DNA from: Solen grandis
Taxonomy: Eukaryota; Mollusca; Bivalvia; Adapedonta; Solenidae
Length of the DNA stretch: 64,000 bases
Assembly: GCA_021229015.1 (NCBI GenBank)
Contig: CM037790.1
Coordinates: 52,088,997 to 52,152,996, forward strand
Direction of reading: 5' to 3'
Position 1 is the stretch's first letter, and each line of letters starts with the position of its first letter. The notes beneath the pieces are model-generated. The model made no database searches and was not told where the DNA came from. It saw only the letters and a list, made by a program, of their open reading frames with translations. Position numbers and translations under genes: made by a program. Of this stretch, positions 51,178 through 63,003 are shown in pieces.

Positions 51178-51654
51178 AGCTGATGGTGTTTTTATTCGGC
51201 AAGGTGTATCTCAAAAAAGACACTGTGGATAAAATCTGTAGTGATTTGAAAGACCTTTCAGGTGATATTTAGTTTTTGAAGATCGGGGTTGAATTGGTTG
51301 ACTTATGACAGAAAGGCGAAAAGTGTACTTTTAACGAAATTGAAACGCTGTAGTTTCATGAACTTTGAGTCAAAAATCATGATTTCTTCAGGATTAACAC
51401 ACTGAAAAGTGAAGTGATGTATACTGCAAGGAATACTTGTTTGGTCACGTGATTATAACGTCATGCATAAGTTTATACATTATGCATGTAAAATGTAGCA
51501 TGTTTTAAGAGCTTTCTAACGGTACCAAGTTTATTGAAATTGGACTTCATATAAGAAAGTTACATGGAGAATAAGATATTTCATAATCATGCATCATAAA
51601 AATATGGAAAAGGTCACGCGCAGGGGTCACCAAGCTAAAATAGTTGCGCAACGA

Positions 51655-51697
<43 letters not shown>

Positions 51698-52410
51698 AAT
51701 TGCAATTGATGGGCTATATCTTGATTTTTTTTTTGTGTTGTTGTTGTTGTTGTTGTTTTTTGTCGAATGTTGACTGTTTCCAAAATAAGCATTGAAGTTA
51801 ATACATGTACAACGGCACAAGACAAAAATCCGTATTTGCAACACTATGTAGCTAGCGAGCAGTTTGCAAGCCTTGAAAAATTCACACGCAGCCCCACATT
51901 TTAGACCATCTAAAAACTGCATTGTTATGCTAACGATATTCATATTGCATCAGTTTGTAGGCTGGGATGTTACCTTTCAAAATATCACCATAGTTCGAAA
52001 TTCCAGGAATTTATGGCAAAACTACGGAAGCCCAAACACGCCAAAATCGCTAAATACGATTAACTACGTTACAGGTGTCGAAAGGATATAGCACTATACA
52101 AATATTCAATACTTCTTCCTAATGAGGCTAAAATTAAACAAGGTTACAACTGAGCTGGAGTGATGAAATTCTATGTGTGATGAAAGTTAGAAACTTACAT
52201 TTGAACACTGTTTCATTTTTCTTTCATGTCATATGACATAGTATAAATGTTGTATGTAAACTACATGTGCAAGATATGGGCGGACTTTTATTAAAATTCA
52301 CAGAATGTGTTCTATTTGTGCTATTTTATATAGAAATAGAGGAGATAGAAAGTTGCAATTTGGACAGATTATCTATTATGTCATCTTCTATATATACTAT
52401 ATAAAGCAGA
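51178..52410. other. No recognisable gene; poly(A) tract
   Basis: The first 95 bases after the gap are open on the plus strand (ending KICSDLKDLSGDI) and could be the end of an ORF begun in the gap. A run of about 36 A lies at 51658-51694, then (TTG)n near 51736. The rest is AT-rich with no domain. Confidence 0.4.
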
Positions 52411-55400
52411 TGTTGCAGAAAGTCCTATCATTCGTTTAAACGAATGACATCTAGTTATTATTATTATTATTCTTTTTTTCTTCCTAACTAAACGCTTATT
52501 TTTCTATGTTGCAATAATCCTAGGACGATGAAATTTTTATGGCTTATTAGTCACGTAAGGAAATTTTGATTTCTATGATTTTCATATGTCTATGACGTCA
52601 TATGACGTCACAATTGACATATGCTACAAAAGTTTGTAAACTGTCCAGAGCCATTATTAATGGACCGATTTTCATCAAATTTTCACAGAATGTGTATATT
52701 AAGTTCTAGTTGTGCATCCCGGTGTCCGTTTTTCAAAATTCGAAAAGTCCAAGGTTCTATAGCGATTCGAAGATTCGAACCAAGGTCGTAAATTTGCTTA
52801 TAAAATCGGTCCTATTTGAGATAGAAAGATGATATTAGGTCAGTATATAGGTCTCTAAGAGTCTTAAACATTTTGTGAAAATAAACGTCATATGACGTCA
52901 CGTGACGTCATTATATGATAATGTATTTCTAATATTAACAAGAGTATTTCTATATGTTAAAATTGTCGAAGGGCAATGAAAATTTAATGACATATGATTC
53001 AGACGCTGAAATTTCGATTTCCATGATTTTCCAAAGCGTATGACGTCATATGACGTCACATTTGAAATTGACTACGATAGATTGTACACGGCCCAGAGCC
53101 ATTATTAATGGGCTGATTTTCATCAAATTTTCACAGAATGTGTATTTTAAGTACTTGTTGTGCATCCCGGCGTCCATTTTTCAAAATTCGAAAAGTCCAA
53201 GGTTCTGTAGCGATTCCAAGATTCGAACCAAGGTCGTAAATATTCAAATTCTTATAAAATCGGTCCTATTTGAGATAGAAAGATGATATAAGGTCAGTAT
53301 ATAGGTCTCTGGGAGTCTTAAACATTTTGTGAAAATAAATGTCATATGACGTCACGTGACGTCATTATATGATAAGGATTTTCTAATTCTAACAAGATTA
53401 TTTCTATATGTTGAAATTTTCGAAGGGCAATGAAAATTTAATGACACATGCTTCAGATGCTGAAATTTTGATTTCAATGATTATCAGAAGCCTATGACGT
53501 CATATGACGTCACATTTGAAATTGACTACAAAAGTTTGTACACGGTCCAGAGCCATTATTATTGGGCCGATTTTCATCAAATTTTCACAGAATGTGTATA
53601 TTAAGTTCTCGTTGTGAATCTCGGTGTCCTTTTTTAAAAATTCGAAAAGTCCATGGTTCTATAGCGAATTTAAGATTCGCACCAAGGTCGTAAATTTTTT
53701 AATGCTTATAAAATCGGTCCTATTTGAGATAGAAAAGTGGTATTTGGACAGTATATAGGTCTCTAAGAGTCTTAAACATTTTGTGAAAATAAACGTCACA
53801 TGACGTCACGTGACGTCATTATATGATACAGTATTTCTAATATTAACAAGAATATTTCTCTATGTTGAAATTATTGAATGGCAATGGAAATTTAATGACA
53901 TATGCTTCAGATGCTAAAATTTCGATTTCAATGATTAGCATAGGCTTATGACGTCATGTGACGTCACAATTGAAATTGACTCTGAAAGTTTGTACACCGT
54001 CCAGATCCATTATTTATGGGCCGATTTTCATCAAATTTTCACAGAATATGAATATTAGGTTCTTATTGTTGGTCCCGGTGTCAGTTTTTCAAGATTTGGA
54101 AGAAGACAACGTCAAAATCCATTCAAGCATAACATCTTATCCAGATGAGCTAGGATACTGATATTTAGATAGCATGTGTAAAAGGATCAAAGTGACTCAG
54201 TCGCTCAAGTTTGACTCAGTGTCGCAGAAAGTCCTATCTTTTGTCAGAACAAAAGAACATCTAGTTATTATTATTCTTTTTTTCCAACCTTTTCATGTTG
54301 TTATTTCATTAAGTTGCTGAAGGTCTAGGACAAAGAAAGTCTATCAACAGACACCTGAAGCAATGGCATTTTGGAATATGTTATTTTTATCTTCACATGA
54401 CGTCACATGACGTCAGAACTAAAAATAGCCACTAAAGTTTGTACGCGCTGTACAACCGTCATTTATGGACGGATTGTCATGGAATTTTCACAGGAGTTAT
54501 ATATTAAGACCTCATTGTGCAGGATTATATAGGTTTGCCAAGATTCGAAAGAACTAAGGTTCTATGGTGAATCCAAGATTCGAACCAAGGACGTCAAATT
54601 TCAAATCCATATAAAATCGATTCTAGATGAGATAGAAAGTTGATATTTGGCGAGATTATATGTCTCTGTGTTTTCTTTGCATTTTGTAAAGATGAACGTC
54701 ATATGACGTCATCAAGTTGTATAGAATTTCCGATTTCTTGATGTCAATTTACTCATGTTGCAAAGGCTCATAGACAATGAAAATTTAATGTCCTATGTAG
54801 GTAATCATGAACATTTAGATTCAATGTTTAAAATTTTCATATGACGTCACATGACGTCAGAACTAAAAATAGCTACCAAAGATTGTACGCGCTGTACAGC
54901 CGTCATTTACGGACGGATTGTCATGGACTTTTCACAGAAGTTATATATTACGACCTCATTGTGCAGGATTATATAGGTTTGCCAAGATTCGAAAGAACTA
55001 AGGTTCTATGGCTTATCCAAAATTCGAACCAAGGACGTCAAATTTCAAATCCATATAAAAAAACGTTTCTAGATGAGATAGAAAGTTGATATTTGGCGAG
55101 ATTATACGTCTCTTTGTTTCCTTTGCATTATGTAAATATGAACGTCATATGACGTCATTTGACGTCATCAAGTTGTATAGAATTTCCGATTTCTTGATGT
55201 CAATTTACTCATGTTGGAAGGGTTCATAAAAAATGGAAATTTAAAATCCTTTGTAGGTGATCATGTTCATTTTGATCCAATGTTTAAAATTTTCATATGA
55301 CGCCACATGACGTCAGAACTAAAAATAGCTACCAAAGATTGTACGCGCTGTACAGCCGTCATTTATGGATGGATTTGCATGGAATTTTCACAGAAGTTAT

Positions 55401-55570
55401 ATATTACGATCTCATTGTGCAGGATTATATAGGTTTGCCAAGATTCGAAAAAGCAAAGGTTCTATGGCGAATCCAAGATTCGAACCAAGGACGTCAAATT
55501 TCATATACGTATAAAATCGTTTCTAGATGAGATAGAAAGTTGATATTTGGCGAGGTTATATATCTCTGTG
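52411..55570 (+). repeat. ~450-bp tandem repeat array rich in TGACGTCA
   Basis: Two related blocks. Block A has units starting near 52590, 53042, 53495 and 53948 (spacing 452-454). Block B has units near 54398, 54838 and 55297. Each unit carries paired TGACGTCA palindromes (e.g. TGACGTCATATGACGTCA). Phrases such as TTTTCATCAAATTTTCACAG recur. Blocks start at a short hairpin followed by CATCTAGTTATTATTATT (52428-52470 and 54235-54275). Hairpin plus CTAGT plus a tri-nucleotide run resembles the end of Helitron/Helentron-type non-autonomous elements, which can hold tandem cores. No coding. Confidence 0.75.
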
Positions 55571-55687
55571 GGTAGACTTCATTCACACAGTACGGCGTAC
55601 GCCGTTTTAGTAATCGGCGTGGGCCGGTCATGTGACTAAAAATAAGCCGGGTACATGCGAAACAAGTGAAACCGGCACATTTGTAAT

Positions 55688-57416
55688 ATGGCGGAACTGG
55701 TGCCACTTGCGATAGGAGCATACGTGCTCATCAACCGCATTCTCTTTAGCGACGATGACGATGACGATCTGTTATTGTTAGGAAATGCGGGAATGTAAGT
55801 CATTATTATAAATCTGATTCTAAATTCACCTTTAAAGATGTTCACCAGTTTTTTTTATGCTAAATGTAAAAAAGGTTAGCAGAACCCCAAGTTAACGAAG
55901 ATCTACGATAATATTTTACATTTCCAAGTTTTAAACTCACACGTTTGACTGATTATTTTTAGGCCCTGATCGATTGCTGTTTTATATTTTAACCCTTTAC
56001 CTCATATAGACGCCCTTTGATGATCTTATATATAAAGCCAGATCTACAGAAAGCCACAGATAAGCTTTACCAGCAATCAGCATAAAACCTTATCAGCCTG
56101 CTAGTTACTCATACATGTATAGGCTGATCTGGTTTTATGCGGTTTGCTTAATATTTTCATGTCCTTTATAGGGGTTAAGGGCTAAGGCACAACACAATAT
56201 TGGTTATATGGTGTGCCAATTATCAAAGACATATGGATACTACATGTAGTGTATAGGTCTTTTATGAAATAGGTGAAGTTAAATAATCATTCTATATATT
56301 CTAGAGTTTATTCTCCTCTTTTCAGTTCTGTTTACACATGGAATTATACATACCCATGCTTGTTAATTTTGTTTTAGTACCCGAGATGATAGGCCCAAGT
56401 CGCTACAGTACTACGAGGTCACAATTCAGCAGTATCTACCAGATACTTTCAAACAGTTTTTTAAAGTGACTCCTGTAACAATGGAACATCTGTGTCGGAA
56501 GCTTTCAGATTGTCCGGAATTATCAGAAAGAGTTGTCCCAGGAGGGAGGAAGCCTATTCCACTTCAGAAGAAAGTATTAATGACAATAAGATACCTAGTA
56601 TCACAAGAAACTATAAAAGAACTCAGTGATCATTTTGGTATAACTGAACATAGTTTAATAAGAAGCAAAAGACAGGTTATAAACGCAGTAAACAATCATC
56701 TTTTTCCAAAGCTTGTGGCCTGGCCTAAAGCAAATTCTTTTCAAGACGTAGCCCAAAAGTTTGATGATATGGGTGGTTATGATTTTCCAAATGTTCTTGG
56801 GTGTATAGACGGATGTCATATACCAATCAAAGCACCACATGAAAATCCAAATGCTTATTTTAATAGAAAACAGTTCCATTCGGTGATTCTGCAAGGTGTT
56901 TGTGTTCAAGATTTAACATTTACAGATATCAACGTGGGCTGGCCTGGCCGAGTACATGATGCTAAAGTTCTACGGAATTCAAGTCTGTGGGAATCTGGCT
57001 TTCAAAAGACAGATAAAGGAAGATATCATTTATTAGGGGATGGTGCCTATCCGTTGAAACAGTGGTTGTTAACTCCTTACCGAGATAATGGGCATTTATC
57101 GCAGCAGCAGATCCGCTACAATATTTCACTGTCATCGAAGCGTCAAGTAATAGAAAGAGCTTTTGGTCTGCTCAAAGGGCGCTTTAGGAGATTGAAGTAT
57201 GTAAATATGGAATCCATTGAAGAAATATGTAAGACAATAGTTGCTTCATGTGCACTACATAACATTTGTATGATGGAAAACGACGTCTTTGAAGAAATCT
57301 TGAACAATGAGGAAGATAATAACCAGGCCCCATGTCATGATGCTCAGATGTTTGTGGAAAATGATGCAGAGGGTCAGTTGAAAAGAATTGCTATTACAAA
57401 CAGGTTACTCGTCTAA
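55688..57416 (+). CDS. Harbinger DDE transposase (HARBI1-like), two exons
   Basis: Exon 1 is 55688-55795 (ATG; MAELVPLAIGAYVLINRIL then an Asp run; donor AT|GTAAGT). Exon 2 starts after TTGTTTTAG at about 56378 and runs to TAA at 57416, joined in frame. The core holds GCIDGCHIPI, TDINVGWPGRVHDAKV, LGDGAYPLKQW and VIERAFGLLKGRFRRL. In the frame starting at the ATG at 56466 the likely catalytic residues are D115, D192 and E230. It cuts and inserts the element together with its Myb/SANT partner. It is open, so it may be active. Confidence 0.85.
55990..56180. repeat. Palindromic dispersed repeat in transposase intron
   Basis: Diverged copy of the hairpin repeat at 3503-3640: GCATAAAACCTTATCAGCCTG and AGGCTGATCTGGTTTTATGC face each other. 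It lies between exons 1 and 2 of the Harbinger transposase. Confidence 0.5.
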
Positions 57417-57539
57417 GACATTATATTGAATACTGGAAACATGCTTACTCTCGTTTGACAAATAAGACAGAACATATACATGTACGTATACTAGCATCAC
57501 TATTGGTGTTGCATCTCGATTTGACAGTATTTCAGTCAT

Positions 57540-57710
57540 ACAAATTTTATGACATCCAGCTAATTACAGAGGGAGGAAGACCCCGGGGGACACATGTACA
57601 AGGTACAGAGGCATCCTCGGCAAAACCCGACCTACTGCAAACCAGCTTGATGGCTTCCTCATATGAACAATCATAAGTCCTGACCGGGATACAAACCCAG
57701 AGCAGTGAGA
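57540..57710 (+). repeat. SINE-core-like fragment
   Basis: The phrase CAGCTAATTACAGAGGGAGGAAGACC ... CTACTGCAAACCAGCTTGATGGCTTCCTCA recurs with changes at 61028-61135 and in part at 59543-59610. It looks like a dispersed short repeat of molluscan SINE type; no Pol III head is attached here. Confidence 0.4.
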
Positions 57711-59025
57711 AGCTAAGAGATTTTCAGCTTCTCTCCTCTGATTTATCATATGTATATGTACAAAATAATGTGGTTCAAATCCCATGAGTGACACTGGGTT
57801 TTTCACTGAAGTGTCCTTGGTGAAGGCAAACTCTTTACAAACAAGAAATGAATTGCTTGCAACATGTGAAAACATAAAAATACGAGTGTATAGAGAAAAA
57901 AAAACAGCTTGTGTTTTTGTATTTCTTTTATTTTAAGAACATTGAAATTATTTCAAAATATCAGTGTGTTCTTTGTACATTTCAATAAAAAAATAATCAT
58001 TTGTCACATTTTTTCTATCATCAATACACTACCTACAGTTAAATTGTCCGAAAGAATAAAGAAAAAATTAATGCCAATGAATCTGGGGTTACCGTTACAC
58101 AATTTTCTTGATGGATTAAACATTTGCACACTGGAATAAGGATGTGTGGCTTAACACATGAATGTGTACTTTCTTTTGCAGGGGAATGTATGTTTATACA
58201 TTAATATGTTCCTCATATATCACAGTAAAATAAAAACAAGTATATACATTAACAATTATGTTCCTCATATATCACAGTAAAATAAAACAAGTATATACAT
58301 TACTAACTGTATATGTTTCTCGTATAACACAGTAAAATTAAACAAGTATGAACATTAATATGTTCCTCACATAACACAATAAAAATAAAAGTAGTCTATA
58401 CATATATGTTCCTCATTTATCAAAGATGAACATGTGAGCACAATGAATAAAGAAATGAAATCACTACAAAATGATAAAATTACCAAATTTTCTGGTCCAA
58501 ACTATCATACATGTATGATGTATAAAATAACCCCTGTGTGGCCATTCAATTTGTGGACATTAAACTTGTAATTAAAGCACAAAACTCCAATATCAAATGA
58601 AAGGTGCCAATTACTCAGTCCGTGATACAAATCTCAATGACAGAGTACCATATGCCATTCTGTGCAATTATGTGTAATAGAAGCTGATGCACAAGAGCTG
58701 CTGAAAAATAAACATTGTTTATTCGAAGCCAATAGTTGTAAGGTACATTTTTGCATATGTTTGTTGAAGCAAAGGAAATATATTTTGCTCAAAATGCCAA
58801 ACACATGAAGTGACTTCATGTATTTCTTATGAAAATATGTACCATTAGGCCCTTATCAGCTTTGTAAACAGGGTCGGCTTGAAGTGAATGAAATAGTAAT
58901 CCATATGCCACACTTACAAAAAAGATATCCGGTTAAATATGTAAACATTACAGTTTTGCACATAAATCTAAATAAATATTATGTGCTATGTTAATGTTAT
59001 GTAAATTTCAGTTTGTAAGAATGAT
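57711..59025. other. Noncoding between the two convergent Harbinger genes
   Basis: Contains a block of three or four degenerate ~65-bp repeats (ATGTTCCTCATATATCACAGTAAAATAAAACAAGTATA) at about 58200-58410. No credible gene; short frames at 57909-58139 and 58634-58819 lack support. Confidence 0.45.
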
Positions 59026-62000
59026 CTAATCTTTCTTAATAGATTCTTTCAGAACGTCTACCAGTGCATTTACAGCTTGTAAATTTTCCTGATGCCTCCT
59101 CTCCACCGCCTCCTCTCTCTTCCTTAGAACGTCTCCAAGGAAGGCTTTCATGACATCCACTGATCGTTTTGGACGTTTTCTCTGACTCGAAGTTTCTGTA
59201 AACATAATGAAATCAAGTGAATGTTGTAATGCAAATATTACTAGAATTCCCTAACATTGAAGCAGTTCAAGCCCATTGACGCAGTTCAAGCCCCAGTGGT
59301 GACCTTAAACTTGAAGGGCCCGGCATGTTATTATAATAAAATGATTATATATTTGTAGGAGATATATCCTCCCTGTAGGAGAAATTTTTACGAAGATTGT
59401 AAAAAACCGAAAAATAGTGTTTAAAGTTACTGTAAAAAAATTTATCATACTATGAATGAATGATGCTTAATATGTGTCAACACCTAATTTTGAAGAAACA
59501 AAACAGTTATTGTGTTGGTATTTATCATCTCTTTGACTATATTTCAGTCATATAAGAGGCCATCCAAGTAGAATCCCCGACCAATGGCAAGCCAGATGGA
59601 AGGCTATCCAAAGTCCTGACTGATTTCTCTCAATACCACAGCATATTTCACAGGCAATAAGTAAATAAATGCATTTCCTTGTTTGCAAATATAAATATGC
59701 ATACCATCATCACTACTGCACAAAGGAGGCGAAGAGGTTTCGGCAGGGCGTTTTTTCCCTTTTGAAGGTTCAGGTGTAGGTGTGGGCGATTCTTTTGGGC
59801 TACTGCATAGAGGTGAATTGTCACTCGCTTTGTCTCCAGTGTCGATTATGTATTTGGGCTTCATGTCTGGGCACTTGTCAAATATTTCTTGTAGTTCTTC
59901 ACAATCTGAATCTGGGGGTGATTCGCCAGACTTTTTTTGTTTATTTTTGTTACGATCATACTTTTCTTTTAGACTTTTAATTTTCAATCTGCACTGTTCA
60001 CTGGTGAAGTTATAGCCCAATTTATTCATCTCTTCTGCCATTACCTTCCACTTGTGACGTTTGGATTGCCCTCTCTCCAAGTCAGAGAATTTCTCCAAGA
60101 CCAACTTCTCTGACTGAGGATTCCACTTAGAAGCTGAAAACATTGTTGTGCAAATTTAATGTCATTTTGTTTTAATTAAAATTACATTTCTAGACTTCTA
60201 AATTAATAAAACCAGATAAATTTTATTTTTTATTATCAAAACTTACAATATTTGATTTTGAAACTGGCTCTTCACCTCTCACCTCTGATTAATCATGTTT
60301 ATATAATAATGTGGGAAAAGAGTAGGAGGTGGAAGGAAGGTTGGTACATACTGGTTTGCCAAACCAAATGAGTTGAGAGCACTGACTGCCGTTTGTTGCT
60401 TTTAACGTTTCAGTCATTTGGAGACGTTGTCTACTTGAGACAGATATAGTGCTGTCACACTGTAGTATCACGCCCAGTCGCATTATCCTGAAACAATGGG
60501 CCAACCAGTCCTGGAACTACCCTTATATGCTGAGGGCCAAACAAGAGAGCTATACAAGTACCCTTTTTTATGACTCTGGGGATTAACTGCCGTAATATGA
60601 TCAAAGATGTTAATATGTAGCATTAAACTCTATACAAACAATGTAAGAGACATATAATTTTGTAAAATGACAAAATAAAGCACATTATTTTTTCTACAAA
60701 TAAATTCCCTTACCATTATCTCTGCTTGTGTCACCTGATGCTATACAGCTTTTGGACTCCTGGCTTGGCTTATTCTGTAGAAGACTGTCACATATCATCT
60801 GCTTCACATCAGAACCTGAAAACATGATACTTTCTAGTCACATAATGCCGTCACTATCAGCAGCTTACCTGAATAATCCAACAAAATACATATTCTAGTA
60901 AATTCTAGTAAGGATTTACTGTTTAAAATCAACCCCCAAGTGAAGTTATTCTTCATAACTGTTTTTTTTACAAATGAATAACTGTTGTTGTGATGGAGTT
61001 AACCATCGCTGGGAGAGTATTTCAGTCATATAGCAACGTCCAGCTAATTACAGGTGAAGGAAGACCCCCGAGTACAAAGGGGCGTCAGGGTAGAACCACC
61101 AACCTACTGCAAGCCAGCTGAAAGGCTTCCTCACTTGAAAAATCCTAGTATCCCTACCAGGATGAATAACTGTACAAGGCTATGAAATCATTATGAAAAA
61201 TTACACGTTTTAGGTGAAATGGCTGTTGCAGATGGGTGTCAACATATGCTTGAATCACTGTCGGTCAATAACATATTTGTTTGTTAAGTTTGATGGGCGT
61301 AATGTCCCACTGAAAATATTTCAGTCATTTGGAGACAATGTCTACTTGAGACAGATAAAGTGCTGCCACACTTAAGTATCATGCCATAGGCATGTGGCAT
61401 GATACCACATCCAGTCACATTATCCTGAAACCAGTCCAACCAGTCATGAAACTACCCTCATATCAATACCATATTAACAGTACCTGCTACATAACAATTA
61501 TACCTGTTGAAGTACTCATCAGTAGATCTATAACATGCTGGGAGCATGATACACGCACCACCTTCCCATCATTGTCTGTCACCTCGACTTCATGGCTGAA
61601 GCAAAAAAGAACAATTCACAATGGATTCCTATTTAGGAAATAGTAATAGTACATGTAGTGAACTTGGCAAGGGTACTAGTACACATAGAAGGTTTATCCA
61701 GAACTGTCATCCAGAGTGATTAATATGAGTTTTAAAAATAAATTATGTAAAATAAGCAAGTTTAAACAAAACAAAATACATACAGTTCTTCTGTTTGCGC
61801 AGACATCACACACCACGTTTTGATCTTGACCAGTAATGATATCCTCCAAATCAACAGCAGCACAGTCAGCATGGAATACAAGCTCACACGCAGAACATCT
61901 AAGATAAATTCTGAAAAAAGGTATAGGTGATGTACACTAAAGTTTTGGGTAGGTGGTCCAAAGGCACATTTTAGCTACATTTGGGAACTTTACTCTTTAA

Positions 62001-62870
62001 AATGCTGTATTTCAGGAGACCCTTCTAAAATGTTGGTGTCCTCGGGATACCTTTTAGTGTCAACCCCTGGGTATAATGGAACAAGGCTAATTATCTCTCA
62101 AATATCTCATGTGTATATACTTACTACAGTTGAAAAGTGCTGAGCACAAAAAATGTTTGGTAAAATTACAAAATTAAATTAATTAATGCATACATTAAAT
62201 TATTACTACAGCGACATAGTATGTATTTTTTCTGTAGATTTATATGCACTAATATACCGCCCATAATTAAATATACATGGTCTACGCACGGACATGTATT
62301 TAATATACCTCCATGGTTAGGTATACGTGATATGTGGGTCATTTTGAACAATTTATTCGCTTGTAGGTCACATTAATTTAGATACAATTACCATATAAAC
62401 AATCAAAACGGTTCTACTTACCTATACTGACCATCAACAAAAATACTGGTTTGCCTTGAATTTTCCTGAGCAGTTAGGCTAGCAATGCTTGGTTCCGGCG
62501 CTTTTATGTGGCAGATATAACACGACCACCTGCCAAAATTACTGAAACAGAATTTAAATGTTTAATTGTTGTCTAAAATTAGTAAACTGTGGGGCAAAAT
62601 GCAATTAATATCGAAAAATGTGATTAGCAATACGCTGACACGCGAACTGTAACGAGGACGAACGATAACGGACGAACTTGAGTGAGGACGAATTTATCAT
62701 TATTTTCTAACATCAATTAATGCGTCAAAACAACACCAATTGCTTGTGTAATGTAAATATAATTAAAGCCTCATTGTACGCTATCGCTTATTGTCATTAA
62801 TACTTAGTCAAATTAAATATTTATGAAGTAAAGTCCTGAAATGTTTTCCCGCGACTTACCAAGTTGCCAT
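59026..62870 (-). CDS. Harbinger accessory protein with PHD-like and Myb/SANT domains, seven exons
   Basis: Minus-strand exons: 62870-62860 (ATG, donor TTG|GTAAGT), 62541-62422, 61910-61785, 61595-61504, 60825-60714, 60133-59705 and 59195-59026 (TAG). Exons 2-3 hold a C-x2-C, C-x2-C, H-x2-C series (SCYICH, RCSACE, FHADC, then VCDV) like a PHD finger. Exon 6 holds a Myb/SANT-like domain (WNPQSEKLVLEKFSDL ... WKVMAEEMNKLGYNFTSEQCRLKIKSLKEKY). Exon 7 is a charged coiled coil (AFLGDVLRKREEAVERR). Harbinger second genes normally carry the Myb/SANT part, which binds element ends and brings in the transposase. The PHD-like part is an extra. The end of exon 3 is the least certain. Confidence 0.65.
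60395..60500 (+). repeat. Dispersed repeat in accessory-gene intron
   Basis: The phrase TTTCAGTCATTTGGAGACG ... TGTCTACTTGAGACAGATA ... CACATTATCCTGAAAC occurs here and again at 61318-61435, both within introns of the accessory gene. Confidence 0.4.
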
Positions 62871-63003
62871 TTTCCGCCATTTTGATTCGCCGCTCGCCGG
62901 TCATTTCACAGCGGCGTATTCGAATCAAATCAAGTGGTACGCCGGGTTCCAGATCTTAAACGGCGCATGTCGGCGTACGCCGGGTGGGTGAATGAAGTCC
63001 AGC

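Larger units (their letters stand above)
55571..63003 (+). mobile_element. PIF/Harbinger transposon inserted in the repeat array
   Basis: The array sequence stops at 55570 and resumes at 63004, with CTGTG at both edges as an apparent target duplication. Terminal inverted repeats GGTAGACTTCATTCAC and GCTGGACTTCATTCAC (reverse complement of the right end) are followed on both sides by CGGCGTACGCCG. Two genes, a transposase (plus) and a DNA-binding accessory protein (minus), converge, the typical Harbinger layout. Confidence 0.88.

Noticed and set aside
51589..51795. Lys-rich 68-codon frame
   Set aside because: It is the translation of a poly(A) tract.
52411..55570. CRISPR-like array
   Set aside because: Units are about 450 bp, diverged and eukaryotic; there are no short identical repeats with unique spacers.
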